64,000 nucleotides of DNA from positions 3,844,001 through 3,908,000 of the forward strand of contig NZ_JAUSYO010000001.1 in assembly GCF_030816935.1 (NCBI RefSeq), given 5' to 3'. A program made the translations under genes and the position numbers. The first letter of the stretch is position 1, and the number at the start of each line of letters is the position of its first letter. The stretch is from Arthrobacter sp. B3I9 (GTDB taxonomy: Bacteria; Actinomycetota; Actinomycetes; Actinomycetales; Micrococcaceae). This document shows positions 1 to 7,919 of this stretch, one piece after another. Below the pieces are notes generated by a model that was not told where the DNA came from, ran no database searches, and was given only the letters and a program-made list of their open reading frames with translations.

Positions 1-573
1 CGTGACGGTGCCGAGCTGTTCTGCCCTGGTGACGTACTCGCTGCCCTGCAGGACGACGTATTCGGAATGGACTGCTTCGGACAGCCCGCTCACGCCAGCC
101 ATCCCGTCGGGCGGAATGCTGCCGGCTCCGCCTTGGCCCGGCGCAGCCACGTCCCCAAACTCGCCCTGCGTGCCCGGCCCACCCTGGACCGATCCCTGGT
201 TGCCCGGGCCGACCAGTCCCCTGCCCGATGCGCCGGTTGTTCCAGCCGCGGCCGAGCTGGATCTACTTGAGGTAAGGGCGTAGACGCCTACTCCCGCTCC
301 TGCGGCGAGGACCGCCGCAGCACCGGCGACGGCGAGACCGCGCTTCACCGTCCACGCTTGAGCTGCGGAACCGTTGCCTTGCCTTGCCGCCGGAGCACCC
401 CAGCCCTCAGCAGGGCCAGCAGGCTCCCGGGCCGGAGCACCCCCCCCCTCCACCATCGGTGCGGTGGTGCCGGCAGGCGAGGAGACCGGCGTCGGCGTCG
501 TAGTTTCGTCTCGGGCGATCTCCGGGACGGAACCGTCCGGCTGCCCGTCGGCTCCGCTGCGCTGTCCGTTCAT
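1..573 (-). CDS. Partial membrane-anchored Ser/Gly/Pro-rich protein, function unknown
   Basis: The reading frame is open for 191 codons from the ATG at 573 to the window edge, so the C-terminus is missing. A clear Shine-Dalgarno AAGGAG lies 8 bases before the start. Residues 1-70 are a hydrophilic Pro/Ala/Gly/Thr-rich cytoplasmic segment. A single membrane helix follows at about residues 75-97, then a Ser/Gly-rich extracytoplasmic linker, then what looks like the start of a folded domain (SEYVVLQGSEYVTRAEQLGT). It is divergent from the response regulator at 814. Its topology would suit an envelope sensor or anchored lipoprotein-like protein, but I recognise no family and assign no function. 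Confidence 0.7.
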   Translation of the reverse strand, partial: MNGQRSGADGQPDGSVPEIARDETTTPTPVSSPAGTTAPMVEGGGAPAREPAGPAEGWGAPAARQGNGSAAQAWTVKRGLAVAGAAAVLAAGAGVGVYALTSSRSSSAAAGTTGASGRGLVGPGNQGSVQGGPGTQGEFGDVAAPGQGGAGSIPPDGMAGVSGLSEAVHSEYVVLQGSEYVTRAEQLGTVT

Positions 574-813
574 GGTGCGTGCTCCTTAAGGAAGAGATGA
601 TGATCGCGACAGGAATCGGGACCAGCTCCAGAGTGGTCACCGACCCTGTGCCCGCGCTGTGCGGCGTGACAGCCTGGGCTGTGACAAGCCGCTCCGATCT
701 CCCTGCATCCCCTCACTGCATCGCCGCGGCACCCAGCTGGCTAGGCTGGGATGCACAGGTTCCCCACAGGATCCCCAAAGCCCAGCCTCATCGGCAGAAC
801 AGAGAGTTGTTCC

Positions 814-1554
814 ATGGCCACCTCGCACTCCATGACCAACAACCTTCCCCAGCTCACCCACCCGGACGGGTCCCCCATCCGGGCCCTCGTGGTGGACGAC
901 GAACCCAGCCTCTCCGAACTTATGAGCATGGGTCTCCGGATGGCCGGCTGGTCCGTGGCCGTCGCTGCCGACGGGCCCGAAGCAGTCAAGCTCGCCAAAG
1001 ACTTCCGCCCCGATGTGCTGGTGCTGGACGTCATGCTCCCCGGGTTCGACGGCGTCGAACTGCTCGGCAGGATCCGCGCCTTTGCACCCGAGGTCCCGGC
1101 CCTGTTCCTGACCGCGAAGGACGACGTCCATGACCGCATCATCGGCCTCGCTGCCGGCGGTGACGACTATGTCACCAAGCCGTTCAGCATGGAGGAAGTC
1201 TTGCTGCGCCTGCACCGCCTGGTGCAACGCTCCGGAGTAGCGGCGATGGATTCAGCGGAACTTGTGGTCGGTGACCTTGTGCTCAACGTCGACACCCGGG
1301 AAGTAACCCGCGCAGGCGAAGGGCTGCACCTCACGGCTACGCAGTTCGAACTGCTGCGCTATCTCATGGAGAACCCCAAGCGCGTCATCAGCAAAGCGCA
1401 GATTCTGGACCGGGTCTGGGACTACGACTTCGGCGGCCAGGCCAACATCGTCGAACTGTACATCTCCTATCTCCGCAAGAAGATTGACGTCAACCACCCA
1501 CCGATGATCCACACCGTCCGCGGCGCAGGCTACGTCCTGAAGCCGGCGGACTGA
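814..1554 (+). CDS. OmpR/PhoB-family response regulator
   Basis: This is the DNA-binding partner of a two-component system, 246 residues. The receiver domain (about 22-140) has the acidic pair D28-D29, the phospho-acceptor D72 in VLVLDVMLPG, T100 and K122 (TKPF). A winged-helix output domain follows (about 150-246) with the usual ending GAGYVLKPAD. I chose the ATG at 814 rather than the in-frame ATG at 751 because the receiver domain starts soon after and AGAG lies about 10 bases upstream; a further ATG is at 832. The stop is three bases before the kinase gene, so the two are co-transcribed. Its closest described relatives are actinobacterial MprA/TcrA-like regulators; the stimulus is not readable from the sequence. 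Confidence 0.92.
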   Translation: MATSHSMTNNLPQLTHPDGSPIRALVVDDEPSLSELMSMGLRMAGWSVAVAADGPEAVKLAKDFRPDVLVLDVMLPGFDGVELLGRIRAFAPEVPALFLTAKDDVHDRIIGLAAGGDDYVTKPFSMEEVLLRLHRLVQRSGVAAMDSAELVVGDLVLNVDTREVTRAGEGLHLTATQFELLRYLMENPKRVISKAQILDRVWDYDFGGQANIVELYISYLRKKIDVNHPPMIHTVRGAGYVLKPAD

Positions 1555-1557
1555 TCC

Positions 1558-3144
1558 GTGTCCAGCCTCTCCGGCAAGGTCCGGACTCCCGGGCGCAACT
1601 GGCGCGACCCGTCCACGTGGCATCTGCGCACCCGGCTGGTCCTGGTCGCGATGGCCCTGCTGGTGGCCATCTGCGGCGCGGTCGGCCTCTTCAGCTACGC
1701 GTCCATGGACTTGTTCCTGACCCGCCAGCTCGACACCCAGCTGGCGCAGGCCTCGGACCGGGCCCGCGACTTCGGCCGCCCGTCCGCAGGCAACTCCGGA
1801 GGCCGTCCTGACCCGTTGGAGGCCAGGGGCCAGGGCATCGGTACCCTCAACGCCCGGATCCTCGACGGCGTCGTAAGCAGTGCGGGTTTCCTGGCCGGCG
1901 ACGCCACACGCAAGTCACTTTCGTCCGAGGACAGCCAGATCCTGCTCGCGCTCACTCCCAACAGCGCACCCGTTGACCGGACCCTCTCCTCTGGGGCGTA
2001 CCGGCTCACCGCAGTGCGGGCGCCCTACGGGGACGTGATTGTCACCGGGCTCCCCCTGGCGGAGAAGCAGAACACCCTGGCCTCGCTGGTCTGGACCATG
2101 GTGGTGGTGTCAGCCGGCGGCCTGGTGGTTATCGGATTGGCCGGCACTGCGTTGATCCGGCGGACCATGAAGCCGCTCGAACAGCTTTCCGAGGTCGCCA
2201 CCAAGGTCTCCCGGCTTCCGCTCGACGCCGGCGAGGTGGCCCTTGCCGTGCGCGTTCCGGCGGCGGCCGCGCACCCCGGCACGGAGGTAGGCGGTGTGGG
2301 CTACGCCCTGAACCAGATGCTGGACAACGTCTCGAGCGCACTGCAGGCACGGCAGAACAGCGAGATGAAGGTCCGCCAGTTTGTGGCCGATGCTTCGCAC
2401 GAGCTGCGAACCCCGCTCACTTCCATCCGCGGTTACACGGAGCTGATGCGCATGACCGAGCAATTTACGCCGGACGGCGAGCGATCCTTGGCCCGCGTGC
2501 AAAGCCAGTCCGAGCGGATGACTGCCCTGGTGGAGGACCTGCTGCTGCTGGCACGTTTGGACGAGGGACAGCCGCTCAAGCTCACCGATGTGGACCTGAC
2601 GCAGCTGTCGGTCGAAACGGTCAGCGACGAGAAGGTCATGGCGCCCGGCCACGCCTGGCGCCTGGAACTCCCGGAGGAACCGGTGGTGGTCCGGGGCGAC
2701 TCGACGCAGCTTCACCAGGTGCTGGCCAACCTGCTGTCCAATGCGCGCAAGCACACGGCGCCCGGGACCACGGTGGTCACCGGTGTGATGCGGTCAGCCG
2801 ACGGAAGCGCCGTGGTCACGGTGACCGATAACGGGGACGGGATCCCCGCCGAGTTCCTGAATCAGGTTTTTTCACGTTTCGCGCGTGCCGACGCCTCCCG
2901 GAAGAACCCGGCTGCTTCGGCGGCGGCCGCGGGCGGTCCCGGCAGGTCCGCCGGATCCGGGATGGCCGGCGGACCCGCAGCTCCGACTATGGCCGCGGCG
3001 CCCACCTCCGAGGGGACCAGCGGGCTCGGCCTCTCGATCGTGCAATCCATTGTCGAAGCCCACGGAGGCACCGTCGAGGTGACCTCCCGGCCGGGCCGGA
3101 CCGAGTTTGCCGTGCGGCTTCCCGGTGGTCCCCGGGAGGCTTAG
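1558..3144 (+). CDS. Two-component sensor histidine kinase
   Basis: This is a membrane histidine kinase of 528 residues, probably phosphorylating the regulator just upstream. A first membrane helix lies at about 25-48, an extracytoplasmic sensor loop at about 50-172, and a second helix at about 176-200. A HAMP linker leads to the HisKA domain with the phospho-acceptor H281 in DASHELRTPL. The ATPase domain has an N-box (LLSNARKHT), DNGDGIP and GLGLSIV. A low-complexity Ala/Gly/Pro insert sits between the last two boxes, at about residues 450-480, in the ATP-lid region. The gene starts with GTG. Confidence 0.93.
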   Translation: MSSLSGKVRTPGRNWRDPSTWHLRTRLVLVAMALLVAICGAVGLFSYASMDLFLTRQLDTQLAQASDRARDFGRPSAGNSGGRPDPLEARGQGIGTLNARILDGVVSSAGFLAGDATRKSLSSEDSQILLALTPNSAPVDRTLSSGAYRLTAVRAPYGDVIVTGLPLAEKQNTLASLVWTMVVVSAGGLVVIGLAGTALIRRTMKPLEQLSEVATKVSRLPLDAGEVALAVRVPAAAAHPGTEVGGVGYALNQMLDNVSSALQARQNSEMKVRQFVADASHELRTPLTSIRGYTELMRMTEQFTPDGERSLARVQSQSERMTALVEDLLLLARLDEGQPLKLTDVDLTQLSVETVSDEKVMAPGHAWRLELPEEPVVVRGDSTQLHQVLANLLSNARKHTAPGTTVVTGVMRSADGSAVVTVTDNGDGIPAEFLNQVFSRFARADASRKNPAASAAAAGGPGRSAGSGMAGGPAAPTMAAAPTSEGTSGLGLSIVQSIVEAHGGTVEVTSRPGRTEFAVRLPGGPREA

Positions 3145-3216
3145 TCTTCGGGCTCCTGCATCCCCGCGCGGCCGGCGAAAAGGCAGGCCGCGCCGCCAGG
3201 CGGCGGAGCGCGTTAC
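3145..3216. terminator. GC-rich hairpins between convergent genes
   Basis: Between the kinase (+) and the GntR gene (-) there is a perfect 8-bp inverted repeat, GCGCGGCC at 3166-3173 with GGCCGCGC at 3186-3193, followed by a second small stem (CCGCC/GGCGG). No T-tract is evident on either strand, so termination is inferred from position and stability. Confidence 0.4.
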
Positions 3217-3960
3217 CTACCGCAACTCCCCGCCGGCGGCCGGCTCCTCGAACTCCGGGGCCGAGATGGCCGTGACGTAGTCCTCCACGGCATACAGGTG
3301 ATTGGCCATCCGCATCCTGGCCCGGTCCACGTCGTGCCGTCGCAGCGCATCGAGAATCGCGAGGTGCTCCCGGTGCGTCGCGAGCAATCCGTCAGTGTCA
3401 TGGATCGAGCGCGACATCCGACCTTGGATCGTCGTGGTGGAGACTGTCTCGATCAAGGCGGACAAGACGTGGTTTGCGGAAGCCTTTGCTACCACGCGGT
3501 GAAACTCAATGTCGCACTGCAAAGCGCCATCGTGGTCGATGGGTGTTCCATGGATGGCCGAATGTGCCCGTCCGAGGATCGTTTCGGCCTCCTGCAGCTG
3601 CTCCTCACTGATGGAGACGGCCGCGGCGGCGGCCGCCTCTGTCTCCAGCGCCCTGCGGACGGTATGCACCTGATTGGCCCGTACGCCGTCCTGCAGGCCT
3701 ACCCAGAATTCCATCGCGGAGAGCAGCGCCGAAGGCTCCAGCCGAGTCACGAACGTCCCCGCACCTTGCCGCGTTTCCAGGATTCCCATCGTGGACAGCG
3801 CGCGGACACCTTCGCGCAGCGAGCCTCTGGACACCTGCAGCTCCGCCGCGAGGTCTTTCTCAATGGGCAGCCGGTCCCCCGGGCTGAGCCGGCGTGAGGA
3901 CAGCATGCGTTTTACGCCAGAGATTACGACGTCGGTCTGGGACATCGGGCCGTTCGACAT
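3217..3960 (-). CDS. FadR/GntR-family transcriptional regulator
   Basis: The 247-residue protein has an N-terminal winged helix (about 8-70, with LPIEKDLAAELQVSRGSLRE as the recognition region) and a C-terminal all-helical FCD ligand domain (about 90-230, with the metal or ligand His positions in FHRVV and THREHLAILDAL). This is the usual layout of sugar-acid-responsive repressors. It is transcribed away from the aldo/keto reductase operon at 4202, the normal arrangement for a local repressor, and inverted half-sites occur in the shared intergenic region. Ligand identity, perhaps a sugar acid, is inferred from the neighbours only. Confidence 0.88.
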   Translation of the reverse strand: MSNGPMSQTDVVISGVKRMLSSRRLSPGDRLPIEKDLAAELQVSRGSLREGVRALSTMGILETRQGAGTFVTRLEPSALLSAMEFWVGLQDGVRANQVHTVRRALETEAAAAAAVSISEEQLQEAETILGRAHSAIHGTPIDHDGALQCDIEFHRVVAKASANHVLSALIETVSTTTIQGRMSRSIHDTDGLLATHREHLAILDALRRHDVDRARMRMANHLYAVEDYVTAISAPEFEEPAAGGELR

Positions 3961-4015
3961 GGCAGTCCCCTTTCTTAGCGGCTACTTGCCGGACGCTGCA
4001 CAACGAAGGATTTGG

Positions 4016-4085
4016 TCGGATGTATTGCTTGGAAATGCCCTGTAACTCCTATACTCTCATCGAATACTGCTTAATACATCGGATG
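4016..4085. promoter_or_regulatory. Candidate regulator half-sites around the AKR promoter
   Basis: An inverted pair, GATGTATT at 4019-4026 and AATACATC at 4073-4080, brackets a candidate -10 (TATACT, 4050-4055) with a weak upstream TTGCTT. The heptamer TCGGATG also occurs twice, at 4016 and 4079. The local AT-rich patch contrasts with its surroundings. Binding by the divergent FadR-type protein is inference. Confidence 0.4.
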
Positions 4086-4201
4086 AAACTTGCGAAGTTG
4101 CAAGCGTCGACTCCGCCGTTGATCCACTCCTGATAAGCGATGGCTAGCGCCGTCCGCACGTACCGGCTGGACCTACCCACAGACGAGGTAAAGGACTGAT
4201 T

Positions 4202-5173
4202 ATGCAAGCAGAGACCCGCACCATCCCCGGGACGGACGTCCGGCTGCCGGTACTCGGCTTCGGCGGAGCGCCCATCGGCAATCTGTACAGGCCCGTGGCC
4301 GACCAGGAAGCGGTCGGCGCCGTCGCCGCGGCATGGGAGGGCGGCATCCGCTACTTCGACACGGCACCGCATTACGGGCTAGGGCTGTCGGAACGCCGGA
4401 TCGGCGAGGCCCTGGCGGGGCAGGACCGCAGCAGCTATGTGCTCAGCACCAAAGTCGGGCGGCTTCTGCGGCCCAACCCGTCACCGCAGGGCAAGGATGC
4501 CGAGGGCTACGACGTCCCCGACGAGCTTATCCGCGTCCGGGACTATTCCCGCGACGGCGTGCTGCGCTCCATCGAGGAGAGCCTGCAGCGGCTCGGAACT
4601 GACCGGATCGACGTCGTCTACATCCATGACCCTGATGACTACTGGACCGAGGCAGTCGAGGGCGCCGCGCCCACACTGTCCGCCCTCCGGGACGAAGGCG
4701 TGATCGGCGCCTGGGGAGCGGGCATGAACCAGTCGCAGATGCTGCACCGGTTCGTCACCGAGACAGACATCGACGTCGTCATGCTCGCCGGCAGGTACAC
4801 CCTGCTGGAGCAGGGCGCCGCGGACGACCTACTTCCGGCCTGCCTGGAGCGGGACGTCGGCGTGGTGAACGTAGGAGTCTTCAATTCCGGACTGCTTTCG
4901 AAGAACCGGCCGGCCGGCGACGCAACCTACAACTATGCGCCGGCACCGAAGGAACTGCTGGACAGGGCCAACCTGCTGGCGGACATCTGCGAATCGCACG
5001 GCACCACGCTCCCCGCTGCGGCCCTGAAGTACCCGTACCAGCATCCGGCGGTGACTAGTGTCGTGCTGGGAATGCGGACACCGGAGCAGGTGCAGCGAAA
5101 CCTCGAACTCGCGGCGCAGGCTGTCCCCGAATCCCTTTGGAACGAGCTGCGCGGGAACGGCCTGATCACCTGA
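4202..5173 (+). CDS. Aldo/keto reductase, L-fucose/D-threo-aldose dehydrogenase-like
   Basis: This is a 323-residue single-domain aldo/keto reductase, a TIM barrel using NAD(P). The catalytic tetrad is visible: Asp and Tyr in YFDTAPHYG, Lys in STKVG, His in VYIHDPD. The N-terminal pattern TDVRLPVLGFGGAPIGNLY resembles D-threo-aldose 1-dehydrogenases, which oxidise L-fucose or similar aldoses to the lactone. It starts the operon AKR-FAH-SDR and has a good Shine-Dalgarno (GAGG with AAGGA). The neighbours support the first step of a non-phosphorylating L-fucose or related 6-deoxysugar pathway. The exact sugar is not certain. Confidence 0.85.
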   Translation: MQAETRTIPGTDVRLPVLGFGGAPIGNLYRPVADQEAVGAVAAAWEGGIRYFDTAPHYGLGLSERRIGEALAGQDRSSYVLSTKVGRLLRPNPSPQGKDAEGYDVPDELIRVRDYSRDGVLRSIEESLQRLGTDRIDVVYIHDPDDYWTEAVEGAAPTLSALRDEGVIGAWGAGMNQSQMLHRFVTETDIDVVMLAGRYTLLEQGAADDLLPACLERDVGVVNVGVFNSGLLSKNRPAGDATYNYAPAPKELLDRANLLADICESHGTTLPAAALKYPYQHPAVTSVVLGMRTPEQVQRNLELAAQAVPESLWNELRGNGLIT

Positions 5174-5230
5174 CCAGGCCCCCCTTGCAGCTTGTGCTGA
5201 CATCACCCGAACGGAAAGAAAGAAGAACCA

Positions 5231-6076
5231 ATGAAATTTGCGCGCATCGGTGCACCCGGCAAAGAGATCCCTGCTGTCCTGCACAATGACACGTACTACT
5301 CGCTGGAGCAGGTGACGGCGGACATCGACGCCGACTTCTGGGAATCGGACGGACCGAGGCGTGCAGCCGCGGCCCTCGCCGCCGGGGAACTCACCGAACT
5401 CTCCGCCGACGGAGCCAGGATCGGTGCACCGATTGCCAGGCCGTCGTCGGTGATCTGCGTCGGCATGAATTATGCGGCGCACGCGGCGGAATCGGGATCG
5501 AATCCCCCAACAGTTCCCATCATTTTCCACAAGGCCCCGAACACCGTGGCCGGACCCTTCGACGCTGTCGCCATCCCCCGCGGTTCAACCAAGACTGACT
5601 GGGAAGTCGAGCTGGGCGTCGTCATCGGCCGGCGGGCGTCCTACCTGGAATCCCCCGGTCAGGCCCTCGACCGCATCGCCGGATACGTCACCGTCAACGA
5701 CCTCTCGGAGCGGACGTTCCAACTGGAGGTGTCCGGTGGACAGTGGTCCAAGGGGAAGAGCTGCGCGGGCTTCTGCCCCACCGGGCCGTACCTGGTGACG
5801 CCGGACGAGATCGACTCCGGCGACCTTCAGCTGCGCAGCTGGGTCAACGGGGAGATCCGGCAGGACTCCTCCACACGCGATTTGATCTTCGGGGTGGAAC
5901 AGGTCATCTACGACCTCAGCCAGTTCCTGGTCCTCGAGCCGGGTGACCTGATCTGCACCGGCACTCCCGAAGGGGTGGCCCTGTCCGGCCGTTTCCCGTA
6001 CCTGAAGGCCGGAGACGTCGTCGACATCGAAGTGGCCGGACTCGGACGCCAGCGGCAGGAATTTTTCCAGGGCTAG
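5231..6076 (+). CDS. Fumarylacetoacetate hydrolase-family protein
   Basis: This is a 281-residue FAH-superfamily enzyme: an N-terminal cap (1-70) and a beta-barrel domain with the GMNYAAHAAESG entry motif, metal-binding acids in TDWEVELGVVIG, NDLSER, and the late GDLICTGTPEGV motif. Family members hydrolyse C-C bonds of acyl-pyruvates such as 2,4-diketo-3-deoxy-L-fuconate or -rhamnonate, giving pyruvate and lactate. Between an aldose dehydrogenase and a 2-keto-3-deoxy-acid-type SDR, that last-step role is the best inference. It lies 57 bases downstream of the AKR. Confidence 0.88.
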   Translation: MKFARIGAPGKEIPAVLHNDTYYSLEQVTADIDADFWESDGPRRAAAALAAGELTELSADGARIGAPIARPSSVICVGMNYAAHAAESGSNPPTVPIIFHKAPNTVAGPFDAVAIPRGSTKTDWEVELGVVIGRRASYLESPGQALDRIAGYVTVNDLSERTFQLEVSGGQWSKGKSCAGFCPTGPYLVTPDEIDSGDLQLRSWVNGEIRQDSSTRDLIFGVEQVIYDLSQFLVLEPGDLICTGTPEGVALSGRFPYLKAGDVVDIEVAGLGRQRQEFFQG

Positions 6077-6104
6077 AGAAGCCCGAACACGAAAGGACCA
6101 AACA

Positions 6105-6863
6105 ATGGAGTTTGCGGGATTGAAGGCACTTGTCACCGGCGGATCGTCCGGGATCGGGGCCGCCACAGCCCTGCTCCTCAAAGAGCGCGGCGCCGACGTG
6201 GCGGTACTTGACCTCCAGCCCGAGCAGGCCGGCGCCGGGTTGACCGCCATCAGATGCGACGTTTCCGATGATGCGGCCGTCCGCCACGCCGTGAAGGAAG
6301 CCGCGGAACGCCTGGGCGGACTCGACATCGTGGCCAACAATGCCGGCGTGGGTGCCCAAGGCACAATCGAGACCAACGACGACGCCGAATGGCACCGGGT
6401 GTTCGACATCAACGTGCTCGGCATGGTCCGGGCCTCCAGGGCCGCCCTTCCTTACCTGCGCCAGTCCCGCCACGCTGCCATCGTCAACACGTGCTCCATC
6501 GCCGCGACGGCCGGGCTTCCGCAGCGTGCGCTCTACAGCGCCACCAAGGGTGCGGTGCTGTCGCTGACGCTAAGCATGGCCGCCGACCACCTGCACGAGG
6601 GCATCCGGGTCAACTGCGTGAATCCAGGCACCGCTGACACGCCGTGGGTCAGCAGGCTTCTCTCCGCCGCCCCGGACCCGGCCGCTGAGCGCGCGGCGCT
6701 GGAAGCCCGCCAGCCCCACGGCAGGCTGGTAACCCCGGAGGAGGTTGCAGCCGCGATCGTTTACTTGGCAAGCCCGTTGGCCGGTTCCACCACCGGCGTG
6801 AACCTCGCCGTCGACGGGGGCATGCAGGCGCTGCGTCTGCGGCCAAGCCCTGCCGCTTCCTAG
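6105..6863 (+). CDS. SDR oxidoreductase, 2-keto-3-deoxy-L-fuconate dehydrogenase-like
   Basis: The protein is a classical 252-residue short-chain dehydrogenase. It has the cofactor motif TGGSSGIGAATA, the acidic residue D37 after strand 2 (VAVLDL) favouring NAD, NNAG, a catalytic Ser region (NTCSIAATAG) and the Y-x3-K pair in YSATKGA. In the L-fucose acid pathway this family oxidises 2-keto-3-deoxyfuconate to the diketo compound, the substrate expected for the FAH enzyme just upstream. It is the last gene of the operon before a strong terminator. No lactonase or dehydratase gene is left nearby. Confidence 0.87.
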   Translation: MEFAGLKALVTGGSSGIGAATALLLKERGADVAVLDLQPEQAGAGLTAIRCDVSDDAAVRHAVKEAAERLGGLDIVANNAGVGAQGTIETNDDAEWHRVFDINVLGMVRASRAALPYLRQSRHAAIVNTCSIAATAGLPQRALYSATKGAVLSLTLSMAADHLHEGIRVNCVNPGTADTPWVSRLLSAAPDPAAERAALEARQPHGRLVTPEEVAAAIVYLASPLAGSTTGVNLAVDGGMQALRLRPSPAAS

Positions 6864-6892
6864 ACCGGCAGCACAAACTAACCACGGGCCAT

Positions 6893-6926
6893 GAAAGGCC
6901 GGCACCCCTGCGGGTGCCGGCCTTTC
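6893..6926. terminator. Strong bidirectional intrinsic terminator
   Basis: There is a perfect 15-bp stem, GAAAGGCCGGCACCC at 6893-6907 paired with 6912-6926, closed by a CTGC loop. The A-run on one arm and T-run on the other serve both strands, so it ends the AKR-FAH-SDR operon and the permease remnant coming from the other side. Confidence 0.9.
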
Positions 6927-6961
6927 ACTGTGCGCAGCTGAGATCCGTGGGGCTGTCAGGC

Positions 6962-7291
6962 TTAGCCCTTTACGGAACCGGCCGTCAGTCCCTGCACGAT
7001 GAACTTGCTGGCAAAGGCAAAGATTGCCAGCGTTGGCACTACCGTCAGGACCGCAGCGGCGGACATGGAGCCCCAGTCGATGTTGAAGCTCGAGATGAAG
7101 CCGGCCAGGGCCGTGGGAATGGTCTTGTTGGAGTCGCTGTTCATGAGCGTCACGGACAGGAAGAGCTCATTCCAGCAGTTCACGAAATTGAAGATGAAGC
7201 TTGCCGCGACGCCGGGCAGCATGACCGGAACCAGCACCTTGAACAGGGCACCCAGCCGTGAACAGCCATCGATCATGGCAGCTTCTTCTTC
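6962..7291 (-). pseudogene. 3' remnant of a sugar ABC transporter permease (MalG/UgpE type)
   Basis: The last ~110 codons of a carbohydrate ABC permease are intact: the EAA loop (EEEAAMIDGCSR...VLVPVMLPG), two membrane helices, and the usual ending FIVQGLTAGSVKG. Upstream of about 7291 in the same frame the protein becomes Arg-rich and unlike any permease, so the N-terminal 60% or more is lost. Family members are about 270-300 residues. The junction abuts a 5'-truncated GntR gene on the opposite strand, showing a deletion between the two. Confidence 0.85.
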
Positions 7292-7318
7292 CGTTCCCGC
7301 GACGGTCACTTCCACATC

Positions 7319-7495
7319 ATGGACGGAGAGGACGGCCAGGCCGTGCGGGCGAGCAGCAATGCGGGGCACCGCGCAATCGTCGAGGCAATAACGAACCGTG
7401 ATCCGTCGTCGGCCGCCACCGCGGCGGCTGCCCATATCGCCCAGACGGAGTTCTGGCTCAAGAAGCTCCGCCCGGCCCCTCGGCCGCAGGACTGA
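7319..7495 (+). pseudogene. 3' remnant of a GntR/FadR-family regulator
   Basis: A 58-codon frame ends at the TGA at 7493-7495. It carries AGHRAIVEAITNRDPSSAAT followed by AAAHIAQTEFWL, the typical last two helices of an FCD ligand domain. No winged helix precedes it. Instead the sequence runs directly into the truncated permease of the opposite strand near 7290-7320. The ATG at 7319 is only the first in-frame ATG; no ribosome site is visible. I read it as debris from a deletion. Confidence 0.7.
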
Positions 7496-7764
7496 CATCC
7501 GCAGAATTGATCCTGCCGCGCCGCCATTTCGACGGGTTCCTAGCCCGCTAGACGCGCGGCCACATCGAGTGCGCGGAACCGTCCAAACGGCGTTGCGCGG
7601 CAGGAAGAATCGCCGGGCCGCACCCTCTCACAGCGCAAGAGCGACACGCCGCTACCGTGATTTCCGTTACCTAAATGTGACTCTAGCGGAAATACCCTGT
7701 ACGGTCGATAGAGTGCGGTCGCAATTGGAACCGCACATCCGGATTACGCCAAACTCTGCCGCTT
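7496..7764. other. Non-coding upstream region of the riboswitch gene
   Basis: I see no convincing gene. It holds a 7-bp inverted repeat ATTTCCG (7660-7666) / CGGAAAT (7687-7693), and within it two GTnAC-type hexamers (GTTACC at 7665, GTGACT at 7677). These faintly resemble the repeats bound by MtrA in other actinobacteria, but the match is weak. The promoter of the transglycosylase gene should lie here. Confidence 0.3.
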
Positions 7765-7909
7765 CCCGGATTCCGCTGGACCAGGCAGAGACGGGGAACC
7801 CAAGTTCCCGGGCACCCTGCATCCATGGACCCTTGGGGTTAAGCCGACACGTGAGCATCCGTGCGGCCGGATTTCCCATCCGCACCCGACAGCTAACTCC
7901 GTAGGAGTT
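7765..7909 (+). promoter_or_regulatory. c-di-AMP riboswitch (ydaO-yuaA class)
   Basis: Hallmark blocks of this class occur in the right order: GGGGAACCCA at about 7793, TTGGGGTTAAGCC at about 7830, and the near-invariant ACCCGACAGCTAAC at about 7884-7897 followed by CGTAGG. The downstream gene encodes a secreted cell-wall lysis-type protein, the classical target of c-di-AMP riboswitches in actinobacteria. The 3' end forms AACTCC-GTA-GGAGTT (7895-7909), which would hide one GGAG ribosome-binding sequence; whether this is the expression platform is inference. The exact 5' boundary is approximate. Confidence 0.85.
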
Positions 7910-7919
7910 GAGAGGCATC

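Noticed and set aside
751..813. Longer start for the response regulator
   Set aside because: There is no ribosome site before 751 and the extra 21 residues do not belong to the receiver domain.
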